In this document: piece by piece, positions 1 to 10,113 of the stretch | Layout: each line of letters opens with the position of its first letter | Position numbering within the stretch: the first letter of the stretch is position 1 | Origin: Priapulus caudatus | Lineage: Eukaryota; Priapulida; Priapulimorpha; Priapulimorphida; Priapulidae | NCBI RefSeq assembly: GCF_000485595.1 | Contig: NW_014579058.1 | Location: 1 to 44,867 of the forward strand | DNA: 44,867 nt | Reading direction: 5' to 3' | Translations under genes and position numbers: made by a program | Notes under the pieces: generated by a model | Databases searched by the model: none | The model's input: the letters and a program-made list of their open reading frames with translations, nothing else | What the model was told of the DNA's origin: nothing

Positions 1-655
1 CACACACCACACAAACACAAACACGGGAAGCACACATCTCCTCTCTCACCACACACACACATACCACACCGCACCTCTCTCTCCTCCATCTCTCTCTTCC
101 TCGTCTCTCCAGGTAATGAAGCCTCTCTCGTCTCGTGTCTCTCTTCCTCGTCTGGCTCTCGTTCTCTCATGCTCTTCTGCTCGTTCTTCTCCTCCTCTCT
201 CCTTGGGCCCAGGCTCACTTCGGGCAGAGGGGCAGACCGACACACACACGCCCGCACTTGGAACTCATCAAGTGCGCAGTCGACCACCACCGTGGCACCC
301 ACCACCACACCACACCGCACACACACAGGCTGGGCCACAACACAAGACACAGGAGAATCCGGCATGCCAACACACACACACTAAGTTGGCGCACACACAA
401 CACACACACACACACACCAAACCTTCACAACGCCACGGGTACACACAGCACACACGCACACATCACACACCGGTCCACCACACACACAACACACAACAAC
501 AGTCGCAGCTGAAGCACGACGCTCGCACACATATAGCCACACACAAAGCAGGCACACCACACACACCTATGCTCCCACACACACATACACTAACGGCGCC
601 CAACACCGTCTCTCTCAGAACACCATACACACTCTCTCTATCTCTGGTTCCTTCA
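1..655. repeat. CA/CT-rich simple sequence
   Basis: The stretch is dominated by CACACA runs mixed with CTCTCT tracts. The long frames on both strands are low-complexity translations (His/Thr-rich on plus, Cys/Val-rich on minus), so I do not call genes from them. Confidence 0.85.
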
Positions 656-1128
656 GAATTTTATGGAGCACACCAAAAGCTATAGCTTAGGTCGCAGTCA
701 AGTGAGCAGTGCTCAAGATACAGGAAGGAATCTCTTTAGATTATAGATAGCGTGCGTATTAGCCATCCCACACAGGGATAGGGAAGCACGCGTTGCTGTG
801 GCATGACGTGTTTTCTAACACGCGGGCAAGTGTAAAGCCCGCCACTAAAGTTACGACACGTTTCAAGCACCTACACGCGCTGGACTGCAACACATGGATA
901 CACGCAAGGGACGCTGAGTGCGGCACGAGAGAATTACTCCTGGCGGATTTTTAGACAGGGAGGACCAAGAGTAGAAGTGACATCAGAAAGAGAGAGAGAG
1001 AGATCGCAGGGAGAGAGCGTGAGCGAGAGCGAGAACAGAATGGAGAGCAGAAGTGGGAGACGACAACGAAGAGATAGATAGATAGACAAGAGAGACTGTA
1101 TTAACGGTCGTCTATAATTAGATATTAG
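656..1128. other. Non-coding interval with a GA-rich patch
   Basis: I see no gene. It is mixed unique-looking sequence followed by a GAGA/GATA-rich patch at about 985-1,085 that leads into the first stem-loop. Confidence 0.5.
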
Positions 1129-1165
1129 CAAGAGTGCATAATAGATCTCTATTATGGCACTCTTG
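1129..1165. repeat. Inverted repeat (stem-loop 1)
   Basis: The left arm CAAGAGTGCATAATAGA pairs with TCTATTATGGCACTCTTG, with one bulged G and only two bases between the arms. It is preceded by TTAGATATTAG and followed by GATATAGTATGT. Both flanks recur around the two stem-loops near 1,760-1,845. Confidence 0.7.
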
Positions 1166-1498
1166 ATATAGTATGTATACGGCGACCGCTGTACAACTCC
1201 TCGCACATGCACGATGCACGCCACACACCTTATAAAGATGGTCTGTAGTCGGGTTTCTGTTTTTGGCGCCGTCGCGTGAGTAGGTGTAGGTGTGGCTTTA
1301 CATGCACTCCAGCGACTTGCTACCGAACATACGTATAATGCTAGGCATTCGTATCATTCAGGGAAAATAGTCAGATGGAATTTGGTCAGCAAATAGTAAA
1401 ACTCGGCTGTAATACTTCGGCGTAAACCTCAAAATGATAAAGCCAGAGAGAACAGTGGGAGAGAAAGAGATGCAATACAGGGGAAATTATACAGGACA
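1166..1498. other. Non-coding interval
   Basis: I see no gene and no strong repeat. The sequence becomes GA-rich from about 1,440. Confidence 0.4.
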
Positions 1499-1563
1499 AA
1501 GCGAGAGAGAGAGAGAGGGAGAGAGAGAAGAGAGAGATGAGAGAGAGAGAGAGAGAGAGAAGG

Positions 1564-1633
<70 letters not shown>

Positions 1634-1635
1634 AA
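1499..1635. repeat. (GA)n microsatellite
   Basis: This is a nearly pure GA dinucleotide tract with a few interruptions (GGGA, GATG, GGCGAA). It is a homopurine strand capable of H-DNA. Frames through it encode only Arg/Glu or Leu/Ser runs. Confidence 0.9.
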
Positions 1636-1758
1636 GCAGCTAGGACAGAGACACACTACCCGGGGTAGCGCACGACGGCAACGGCGCACATACACATATA
1701 TCTAATCACGTACATATATGAATATATCACGTCCTCATATATATTAGATATTAGTATG

Positions 1759-1796
1759 CAAGAGCGTATAAAGAAGGCCTATCTTTATACGCCTTG
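1759..1796. repeat. Inverted repeat (stem-loop 2)
   Basis: The left arm CAAGAGCGTATAAAGA pairs with TCTTTATACGCCTTG across a 7-base loop, with one base missing from the right arm. The preceding flank TTAGATATTAG matches that of stem-loop 1, but the stem sequence differs. Confidence 0.7.
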
Positions 1797-1806
1797 ATAG
1801 TATCAG

Positions 1807-1843
1807 GAGTTAATAAAGACAAAATATTTGTCTTTATATACTC
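1807..1843. repeat. Inverted repeat (stem-loop 3)
   Basis: The left arm GAGTTAATAAAGACAAA pairs with TTTGTCTTTATATACTC across a short AT loop with minor mismatch. The following flank GACATAGTATGTTACG resembles the flank after stem-loop 1. Confidence 0.7.
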
Positions 1844-2104
1844 TGACATAGTATGTTACGCCCGCTGTAACACGCGCAACGATGCACAGACTCACATCGA
1901 CGGCTCACACTCGATCTCACACATCCAATAAGACGGATGTGAAACATTATATACGTACGTCTTCGCTCACGCCAAATTAAAATAAAATCGTGTGCTCGCA
2001 ACGTACTGGTAGTTGAGACATATCACTAAGCGGACTAAATCACGATTGTTTTCAAAACTTAATTTAATTATTATTTATGATAGCCAAGTATATAAGATAT
2101 TTGT
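1844..2104. other. Non-coding interval
   Basis: AT-rich sequence between the stem-loops and the GT tract. I see no gene. Confidence 0.4.
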
Positions 2105-2375
2105 TCGTGCTTCTCGTGGTGGCGTGCAGTGTGTGTGCGTAGCGTGCCGTGCGTGCCGTGCCGTAGTGGTGCGTGTGTGTGCTGCGTGTGTGTGTGAGCA
2201 GGGTGTGTCGTGTGTGTGTGTGTGTTGTGTGTGTGTGTGCGTGCGTGCGTTTGTGTGATGCAGCGGTGTGTGTGTCGTGTGCGCCGTTGCGTTTGTGTGA
2301 GCAGGGTAGTGTGTGTGTGGTGTGTGGCGCGCCTGCGGGTGCGTTTGTGTGAAGCAGCGGTGTGTGTGGTGCGCG
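2105..2375. repeat. (GT)n-rich low-complexity tract
   Basis: GTGTGT runs are interrupted by GCGTGC, and a higher-order phrase (roughly TTTGTGTGA followed by GCAG) recurs at about 2,250, 2,292 and 2,345. This suggests a degenerate minisatellite of about 50 bp built on a GT microsatellite. Confidence 0.8.
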
Positions 2376-2394
2376 CGCTCTCAGATCACTATCT

Positions 2395-3290
2395 CTGTGG
2401 TCTAAGCTCGCGATATCATCTCTCTCACGTCGCTCTCTCCTCTCTCTCTCTCTCTTTTCTCTAGTCAGTCTCAGCGTCGTTCTCTCTCGTCACTCGCTCT
2501 CTCTCCATACCATTCCAAATCCACCCCCCCATTTTCTCATATCGTTCTGTCGCTTCGCTCTCTTGCTTCACTGTGTTTTCACTTGCACCCACACACGCTC
2601 TCCTCTCTTTCCGTGGGCAGCGCGTTCTCTTCCTCTCTCTATAATTCCCTCTCGCTCGTCGCGGTCCATATATACCCTCCTTGTTCCCTTTTTCTACCTC
2701 CTTCCCCTTCTCACAAATCTCCTCTCTCCGCATCCATCCTCAAACCACCTTTCCCCGCTCATTATTCTCCTGTTCTCCCCTTCCCCGTCCAACTCTCTCC
2801 GTCTCTGATCTCTCTCTCTCATCTCTGTCTCCTCTTTTTCATGCGTCGTCTCTCACGCGCGCCTCTCCCCGTCTCCCTCTCTCCACGCCCGCTCCTCGCC
2901 TCCGTCACTCCGCTCACGGACTTTGCTCTCACTCACTCCTAGTAAGTAGAAGCTTATGATGGACATTCTTCCCTTGTGCGCATTTTTCGTTCTATGTCAT
3001 TTCTGATCGTCCTTCCTTCATGCGATTACACCTGCTCATATCTACCGGCTTTCCATTCTTCTTCCCGTCTTTACTTTCTCTCCCTGCTCTCTCTCTATAT
3101 CTCTCTGTCTCTCTTTCCCTATCCTCTCTCTCTCTGCGGTGCGCTCTCTTCGGCTCTCTCTCTCCTCTCTCGAGTGCCGTCTCTCCCTCATCTCAAATCC
3201 CTCTTTCTCTCTCTCTCTCATCCCTATCTCTCTGTCTCTATCGCTGCTCTCTCCTCCGCGCAGGCCGCTCTTCTCTCAGCCCCAATATGT
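2395..3290. repeat. (CT)n / pyrimidine-rich tract
   Basis: A long plus-strand pyrimidine tract with TCTCTC runs, most regular at 2,430-2,460, 2,800-2,835 and 3,070-3,250. The Ser/Leu-rich frames here are repeat read-throughs. Confidence 0.85.
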
Positions 3291-3334
3291 ATTATTTTAA
3301 AGTTTGTTTTCAAACTGGAGTACCATTTGCAACT

Positions 3335-4405
3335 ACCAACCATACGCCAACGTTGGCCGCAACGTCATGTAGCTAACCACTTGCCGACCGTAGGCCATGA
3401 AACCATTAACGCCAACGTTGACCCAAGTTATGAGCCAACCATCATTGCAACTAGCCTCATCAAACCATACACAACGTGTTTTGGCCCAACGCACTAGCCA
3501 ACCATTGCCAACCTGTGACCCATCCAACCATACCAACGTTGGCCCACACGTCATTGTAGCTAACCATTTGCCAACTGTGACCATGCCAACCATATGCCAG
3601 AACGTTTCCCAACGTTACTGCAGCCAATCCATTTGCAAAGTTAGCATCTTCCATACCATATACAACGTTGGCCCAACGCATGCCAGCCAACCACTTGCCA
3701 ACCGTGACCATGCCCGACGCATACGTCCAACGTTGGTGCCAACGTCATGCGACAACCCATTTGCCACCATGACCATCGCCAACCAATTCGCAGAACGTTT
3801 GGCCGCAACCAACGTCAATGCCAGCCACCATTTGCCAACGTGACATGCCAACCATACGCCATACGTTGGCTTAACGTCATGCCAGCCGGAACGCATTGGC
3901 CAACCGTGACGCATTGTCAACCAACACCAACGTTGGCCGCAACGTCATGCAGCCAACCACTGCCAACATAGCATCGATGCCAACCATACGCCAACGTTTG
4001 GCCCAACGTCATGCAGTCCAACCACTTGCAACTAGCATTATGCAACCATACGCCCAACGTTTGGGCCGACGTTATGTAGCCCAACCACTGGCCAACTAGC
4101 ATATGTGCCATACCATACCCAGACGTTGCCAACGTCAGTGCAGCCTACCATTTCCAACTAGCATCATGCCAACCATTACGCTCAACCGTTGCCCAAACGG
4201 CATTCAGCCAACCACCTTGCCACCGTGAACCATGGCATGGGCCAACGCATATGCCGCCAACGTTGGCCCAAACGTCATATTGCCAACAACACATCGCCCC
4301 ATGACCGTGCCAAACGTCTGGCCCCAACGTTGGCCCAAACGTCATACTGCCAACCGTGACCGTAGGCCAACCAAAATGCCAGAACGTTGGCCCAACGTAA
4401 CATGC
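3335..4405. repeat. Minisatellite array, about 64 bp unit, about 16-17 copies
   Basis: The core phrase CCAACGTTGGCCCAACGTCA recurs in degenerate form near 3,348, 3,413, 3,534, 3,664, 3,728, 3,863, 3,930, 3,993, 4,056, 4,258, 4,325 and 4,384, which averages about 64 bp spacing. Units also carry GCCAACCA and CGTGACCATGCC. The centre CAACGTTG is palindromic. Units differ by many single-base gains and losses, so no frame stays open throughout. Confidence 0.85.
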
Positions 4406-4679
4406 TATCTGGGTAGCATAGCCGCTGGCCTATTACTATAGGTAGGTATACGTTTCATTTCATGTGTACAGTGCCGTTATCGTTACTCTAGCTTAGACTA
4501 ATCAGACAATTAGCTCTAGCGCATTGTAGGCTCTTCGCTCCGACCACCCGACGATAGGGTCCTATGCGCCGGAGCGCCGTAGGCTATATAAGTAGCAGTA
4601 GATAGAAAAAAATCGTTCAAAATGTGAAATAAAAGTAGAAAATTGGTACACTTGCACCTACTTTGTATGCATGGCTTTC
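4406..4679. other. Unique interval with a TATA-like motif
   Basis: GC-richer sequence at about 4,530-4,575 is followed by GGCTATATAAGTAGCAG at about 4,581-4,597, which has the layout of an RNA polymerase II TATA element. GAAATAAAAG follows about 40 bp later. No gene of a convincing kind lies downstream, so a promoter is only a possibility. It could equally be part of an old LTR. Confidence 0.2.
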
Positions 4680-5160
4680 ATTTAAAGACAGGACACAATC
4701 GCGATCTCAATTACACGGAACAAACTTCGGGGCCCGCCATCTGTGAATTCAAAAATGGGCCGCCGCTCATTTCTAAAAGAAAATATGCTATATCTCCGTT
4801 AATAAATCTTCGTACAGAATTGAAAATTGACTGACAGACGTAATTTGGTTACTGTTTCATACAACAACGTGATGCATGTGATCCAGGGCGTTTTCGGCCC
4901 ACACATCTATATAATTCAAAATGGCCGGCCGTCATTTTTTATAAAATACAGCTTTATATACTAGGTTAATAATCCTCGTACATACTTGAAAATTTACTGA
5001 CAAGACGTAATTTGGGTTACTATTCATGACAACAACGTGATGCAATGTGATTCCAAGGGCGTTTTCGGGCCACCATCTTGGATTCCAAAGAACGGCCAGC
5101 CATATATAAAGACCAAACTCTAGCAATATCTCTCCGTTCAACGGAAGATATAGAGACGTG
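4680..5160. repeat. Three tandem units of about 167 bp
   Basis: The phrase GACGTAATTTGG occurs at 4,837 and 5,004 (167 bp apart). The phrase resembling GGCCCACCATCT followed by TTCAAAATGGCC occurs near 4,730, 4,897 and 5,067. Each unit also holds CAACAACGTGATGCA and GCGTTTTCGG. The first and third units are more diverged. The length and spacing resemble satellite-type DNA. Confidence 0.75.
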
Positions 5161-5574
5161 AAGATAATTTGCACGACTGGTGCAGGTAATACGCCAGTCG
5201 GCCCAAGTAACGAACACGTGCCGTTATCCAAACACGCGTTGGAAAACGCGATGGAAAAACACCATTTTATGATGGAGTTCTAAACACGGCACGCCTGGCA
5301 GATCACAGGTCACTCTTCAGCATTCACAGCGGCGGCATCACGGAGGGCCACCGGTCGGCGCTGTGCGTGCTTCGCCGGGGCCGCGCAGCGGGGCGACCAT
5401 AGTGGACGGGCTTCCGCTCGCAACAGATGTTGCGCGCTCCTGGCGCGTCGCGGACCACGCAAGCATTTTCAACGTGCTTTTCAAAGTAAACGCGACTGTA
5501 CACAGCAGTTCAAAAAACTCACGGACCACGTGCAACAAGTACCTATATCGCCCGCGAGAAACGCAATCGCCGGC
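5161..5574. other. GC-richer non-coding interval
   Basis: Short overlapping frames exist on both strands, but none has a recognisable domain. I call no gene here. Confidence 0.35.
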
Positions 5575-6050
5575 ACATACAGAAGCTATATACGCGCGGC
5601 GAGCACGCACGCTATATACAGGTCGGAACCTATACGCCCGCGCGAACGCAGCGCGCCATAACAGAAGCTATAATACGCGCGCGAGCATCGCACGCACAAT
5701 AAAGGTACCTATATACGCCCGCGCGAACGCACGCACATAACAGGTACCTATACGCCCGCGCGAACGCACGCACATAACAGGTACCTATACGCCCGCGCGA
5801 ACGCACGCACATAACAGATAGCTATATACGCGCGCGAGCACGCACGCACATAACAGGTACCTATACGCCCGCGAAAACGCACGCACATAACAGAAGCTAT
5901 ATACGCGCGCGAGCACGCACGCACATAACAGGTACCTATACGCCCGCGAGCACGGACGCGCATAACAGGTACGCCCACGAGAACGCACGCACATAACAGA
6001 AGCTATATACGCGCGCGAGCACGCACGCACATAACAGGTACCTATACTTC
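5575..6050. repeat. Minisatellite array, 37-39 bp unit, about 12 copies, two unit types
   Basis: The common part CGCACGCACATAACAG recurs every 37-39 bp from about 5,728 to 6,020, with more degenerate units before. Two types are interleaved: one with GCTATATACGCGCGCGAGC and one with GGTACCTATACGCCCGCG. In places they alternate as a roughly 76 bp dimer. On the minus strand all three frames stay open through much of the array, giving repetitive peptides that are artefacts. Confidence 0.9.
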
Positions 6051-6137
6051 CGTATAGCAACGTCTGTTAGAGGTTTACTTAGTAAACAATTATCGCGAGC
6101 GGGCGTGTTTATATTTTGGATGTAACCCGATCGCTTA

Positions 6138-6537
6138 AGCCCGGCGCACATTGCCGAACATTTTGCTCAAAAACATTATCGTAGGAATGTTCCATGAAAT
6201 GTTCGGCAATGTGCGGTGAAAAAAGTCGCCGAACATTTGTTCAGAACAATGTTTCTGAAGATCGGAAATGTTTGATATCTCGAATGTTGATGTTCGTCGA
6301 ATGTTTGTCAATGTGCGCTGAATGTCGAACAATTCTAAGAACATTTGTAAATGCCTATCACGCCGATTGGCCACACGCCGATCACGTGACTCTTTACAAC
6401 ACAGCTACTAGACGGCGCCACGAGGTTGTTCGCTGCAAAATCCTGCAAAATGTTCGGCAATGGGCGCTCAGCCAGACAAAAACATTTGTTCGGACGAACA
6501 TTTGTTCGGGAAAATGTTCGGCAATGTGCGCCAGGCT
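6138..6537. mobile_element. MITE with TTA target duplication
   Basis: The left end AGCCCGGCGCACATTGCC continues to CGAACATTTT. The right end is its inverted copy, ending GGCAATGTGCGCCAGGCT. TTA lies immediately outside both ends (6,135-6,137 and 6,538-6,540). Terminal inverted repeats are about 28 bp with one or two mismatches, and the element is 400 bp. A 3 bp TTA duplication is typical of PIF/Harbinger non-autonomous elements. The terminal phrase (GTTCGGCAATGTGCG and relatives) recurs inside at about 6,200, 6,310 and 6,450. There is no coding capacity. Confidence 0.8.
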
Positions 6538-6540
6538 TTA

Positions 6541-7092
6541 GATTTATTTTATTGAGTTGCACGTAATATTAATAAATAATTGTCATGGCATAGGTAAACT
6601 AAGGCAAGCAAATGTTTAATTTCGTGCTTTGAGCGTGTCTAACCCCTGTACATATTAACTCGCTTAGACGGGTCTAAGTCTAAGACGAAGACTAAACTCA
6701 ATGACAGACCTAGCTCTAAGAAACGGTCTTGCTAGGGTTAGAAGACAAATAGGCTACCTAATTAACCATTGTAATTTAGACCCACCACATTTTCGACCCA
6801 ATTTTTAACTGATATATTCCCAATATTCATTACAACAGTATAATAATACATATTTAGATACTTCCGTATAGCCTATCTCTCTTTCTATATATATATATCT
6901 TATCTATTTTTCCTTCATGTATGCACTGTCCTGTAAGTACTTTATCACTCAGAAAATTTATCACTTGCAGAGCAAAACAAGGACCACAATGTAAATAATT
7001 AGTGTGCTAGACATGCTTTTTGTGTATATATCCTTGGTATCCAATTTCATTAATTCAGAATTTATTGTGAAAGTATGATGTATGTCCCGATC
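6541..7092. other. AT-rich non-coding interval
   Basis: I see no gene. It contains a short TATATA run near 6,887. It probably includes unrecognised upstream parts of the retrotransposon fragment that follows. Confidence 0.35.
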
Positions 7093-7625
7093 TTTTGGTA
7101 TGTTACGACGTAATCTTGGCTTTGCCGATTCTAAAACTTGGTCCCTGGCTTATAAAACTATTATATGGTTCTGTCCATATTAGAATGTGCTTCGCCAGGC
7201 TGGTGCCCCTATACACTTCAGAACTGCTCTAAATTGAATGTCATTCAGCATAAAGTTGCGAGATGGGTATCCAGAAACTATGATGATAGTGTTGATGTTG
7301 TTTTGGCTCGTCTTAATTGGCCTCCTCTTCGTGTCCGCTTTCTTCATTCTAAACTTATAACTTTCTATAAAATTTATCATGGTGAGATGAAAAATGGCAT
7401 TCCCTCTTGCTCAATGCAGCCTATTCGCTGCACTCGATCATCTGAGCGTAATCACTGTTTTCGGTACGTGCTATCTTCTAAGGCCCCTTAAGTTAGCGCT
7501 CTTTGTTTCGTGATCCGTATTGGAATCCCTGCCTCCCTCTTTGGTAAATGCAAACAACAATCTATCCCCGATCCGCAGATGTGGCACTATCGATTGAACA
7601 CTCTCTCTTCCTCCCTCTACTTAAT
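7093..7625 (+). pseudogene. Non-LTR retrotransposon reverse transcriptase, C-terminal fragment (frameshifted)
   Basis: Three consecutive blocks, in different frames, match the C-terminal end of Jockey/CR1/L2-like reverse transcriptases. Block 1 (from 7,093) reads FGMLRRNLGF then LAYKTII. Block 2 (7,165-7,488) reads SILECASPGWCPYT, then IQHKVARWVSRNYD and LNWPPLRVRFLHSKL, then FYKIYHG. This is the family's usual 'R.ILEYASPVWDPY...QR.AARFV...Y...L.WP.L..RR...L..FYKI..G' series. Block 3 (about 7,500-7,620) resembles the terminal 'RTIRIWNSLP' region. The catalytic core with YADD is absent, so this is a 5'-truncated dead copy. At least two frameshifts are needed to join the blocks. The clade within non-LTR elements cannot be settled from this length. 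Confidence 0.8.
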
Positions 7626-8248
7626 TAAACTATGATATTTGGTGTACACTGTACAAAATCATTTTGTGTAATATTTTAATATAACAGATAAGCACGTACG
7701 ATATACCATTTTATTACCATAAAAAGAAACCAACATTTAGCAAAATCAACCAATAACATTAATCCTGTATTGACCTTCAATACCCCGCACAACTACATAA
7801 TTGGCATAAGAAAAAAAAATATTTGCACATCTCCTTCATAGCCCACAACAAATAACATTCTCACCAAAGCACCCCACATTAAAATATAAATAAAAACAAA
7901 ATACAAAATGGAAAGGAAAAATTAGATTGTAGACGCTTATCGCACTACCAAAGTAGAAACAACACTCCGCAAGAGAAACATAAATCCCCTCCCTCACCAT
8001 CTCTACCCTCCTCCTCGACTCCTTCTTCTACCCCTTCTACCTCTTCTCCCCTCCTCCTTCCCCCCTACCTTCTCCCTCGTCCTCTACCTTCTCTTCTTCC
8101 TCCTGTACCACCTTCTTCCCTCCTAATATACCTCGTCCCTCTTCCTCTATTTTCTCCCTTGCTCATACATATTAACTGCTCAATGTTGGCACTCCTTAGC
8201 CTTTCAACATGTGTAAAATAAATAACTAAATAAATAAAATTCTTCTAT
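7626..8248. other. AT-rich interval and CCT/CTT pyrimidine tract
   Basis: AT-rich sequence runs to about 7,980, followed by a pyrimidine-rich tract at 7,985-8,160. An AAATAAATAACTAAATAAA-like tail at about 8,213-8,240 could be the 3' end of a retroposon. No gene is seen. Confidence 0.4.
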
Positions 8249-8854
8249 GATAGAGCTCAGTGGTCAAGACTATCAGTTAACTTCTGCTTGCGTGTGCACT
8301 GCGAATTCACCGCGGTGCGAATAAGAACACATTTTCTGTTATCCGCACCGCCGCAGTGCAAACAACCACTACGGTATTTTTTGTATTATGTAGATCCCTC
8401 CTGCACGCATGCGACTCTGAATCGCATTATTCGATCCGTGAATCGAAGCATTCGATCCGTGAATGTCATAAAACAATATATATGTTATATGTCGCAATCA
8501 ACCATAAAACACAAAATCGAATTATGAAACAAAATACATGCCATACTCGGCAGGATACCAAGCATTGAAATCTGGTATCCAACACAAGAATCTACTATCG
8601 GGTATCTACAGCGGATATCGGGATACCACTAATTTCGTCCCCTGTAGGCCTATAATAAGATATTCTCGGGGTCAGACATCCGGAATCTTTCGCCGAGAAT
8701 GTGTGTGTGCGCGTACGTTTATGCATGTGTATGTGTACGTGTATACTACCTAGTAACTTCTTTAATCTTAGAAAGGAATGTATTGCAAATGTAGAAATCA
8801 TTTATTGAAAGAAATGTAGCCCTGACAAGGGCTGGTTTTTGTAAGAGGAGATGT
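8249..8854. other. Non-coding interval with a tRNA-like head and short inverted repeats
   Basis: GAGCTCAGTGGTCAAGAC at about 8,254-8,271 resembles a tRNA A box region, as in tRNA-derived SINEs, but I find no clean B box downstream. CGATCCGTGAAT is tandemly repeated near 8,433-8,465. GGATACCA and TGGTATCC face each other near 8,553-8,580. No gene is called. Confidence 0.25.
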
Positions 8855-9318
8855 TCATTCGACGGTACGCAGATAGTTCTCGATGCATCGGGATAAAGTT
8901 TCATATCCCGCTTTAGCTAAATGTAGCCCGTCGCGGAAGAAAGGTTCTCCGTTGTTGTTTGACGAACGAACTCTGCCTCCTTGGCAGAAAAATGGCGCCA
9001 ATATAGCCCATTCCTAATTCTTTCGTGAGTTTCTTCATACAATTGTTGACTTGGATGACAGTGGATGCGGTTTTTTTTTATCATCCCTCTTGATAATGAG
9101 GGTACAGTCAATACTGGTAATGATATTGGTCTTGGTAATACTGCTACGAACGCAAGCGTCCGTGGATGTTGCATCGCTATATCTTCGAGAGTGCGGTGTA
9201 TGTCGTCAATGTATATATATATATATGAGCAATTCCACGGTGGCTGCCGTGACAATTTTGGTCTTTTCTGAACATTCAGCTCAGATCTTAGACAACTTAT
9301 AGTACCTTCTTCCTCCAA
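8855..9318 (-). pseudogene. SGNH/GDSL-hydrolase-like fragment (frameshifted)
   Basis: Read on the minus strand, the C-terminal part ends FFRDGLHLAKAGYETLSRCI followed by a short tail and stop at 8,855-8,857. RDGLHL carries the Asp-x-x-His pair of block V of SGNH hydrolases, followed by the usual G-Y helix. Upstream, in another frame, AFVAVLPRPI resembles the 'V.V.G.LPR' strand of the same fold, and VIQVNNCMKKLTKELG resembles the 'N..L..L....G' helix. At least two frame changes are needed between these blocks. The N-terminal Ser block is not seen. SGNH domains occur in the first ORF of some non-LTR retrotransposons as well as in host esterases. With transposon debris all around, the retrotransposon origin is more likely, but this is inference. 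Confidence 0.5.
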
Positions 9319-10113
9319 GTATTTAGTATGTAGGTAGTACAGACAGATACCTTATAATACAGATATGATATATAAGACAGATAATTTATATGAAAAGTTT
9401 TATAATCACTAAAGAGCACAGCACATAGGCGACCCTTATCTCACTGTGACTGACGTGACAGTAATCGGACAAAGGTATATTTCTAAAAAAATCATTTTCA
9501 AATTGTCTGAAGTTTACAGCAAATATCAACACAGTTTTTACTCTTTTAATTAACCAATGAACTAATAATTAAACATATATTATAAACAATCAGTTACAAT
9601 TATAATTCATAAAAAGAAGAAGAAAATTCGCCATGACTGACGTGACAATTAACTATTCACGTCAACTTACAGTTTAGTATAAACAGTTATAATATTGTAA
9701 GGTAATCATAACACTACAGTTAGAATTCTTACATTGCATTAATTATAATTATTAAAAAGAACATTAAACAATATATCTGAAAATTATACAATACAACATT
9801 TAATTTTCCTACCATTTGCACACAAAAATACCAATTTTTCAATAATTTACCCAAAACCAGGAAAGTAATAGTTTTCATGAGCATTTACCAATACTGGAGG
9901 ATTGAGCCTCTTCTAAATTTGATCAGCGAAGTAAAGAAATGTATTTTCATGAGTTGGCCATTTCCAGAACCTGCCGTGCAGTCCTGATCATAACAGAAAC
10001 TTCCAATCCCTCATCTCTTACTGCATTTACTTTCCCCAGATAAAATGCACCTGAATATTCAGTCGCTGCTTAAATTTAAGCTCTGCCTAAGATTCAAGAC
10101 ATCTTAACTCTCC
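9319..10113. other. AT-rich non-coding interval
   Basis: No gene is seen. The phrase TGACTGACGTGACA occurs near 9,448 and 9,634. The same phrase recurs inside both tandem units, which is the only link between this stretch and the duplication. Confidence 0.4.

Noticed and set aside
116-685. Long plus-strand frame of 189 codons
   Set aside because: It is His/Thr/Gln repeat read-through of a CACACA-rich stretch, with equally long frames on the other strand.
3300-6050. CRISPR array
   Set aside because: Repeats are contiguous or degenerate with no unique spacers of constant length, and the DNA is from an animal.
5612-6151. Repeated minus-strand peptides (YLLCACVRAGV type)
   Set aside because: Produced by the 37-39 bp array, open in several frames at once.
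8249-8330. tRNA gene
   Set aside because: Only an A box-like phrase is present. There is no B box, no cloverleaf and no acceptor stem, so at most a SINE head.
8917-9318. The 133-codon minus frame as an intact protein
   Set aside because: The recognisable SGNH-like blocks lie in different frames, so the single frame is not the real product.
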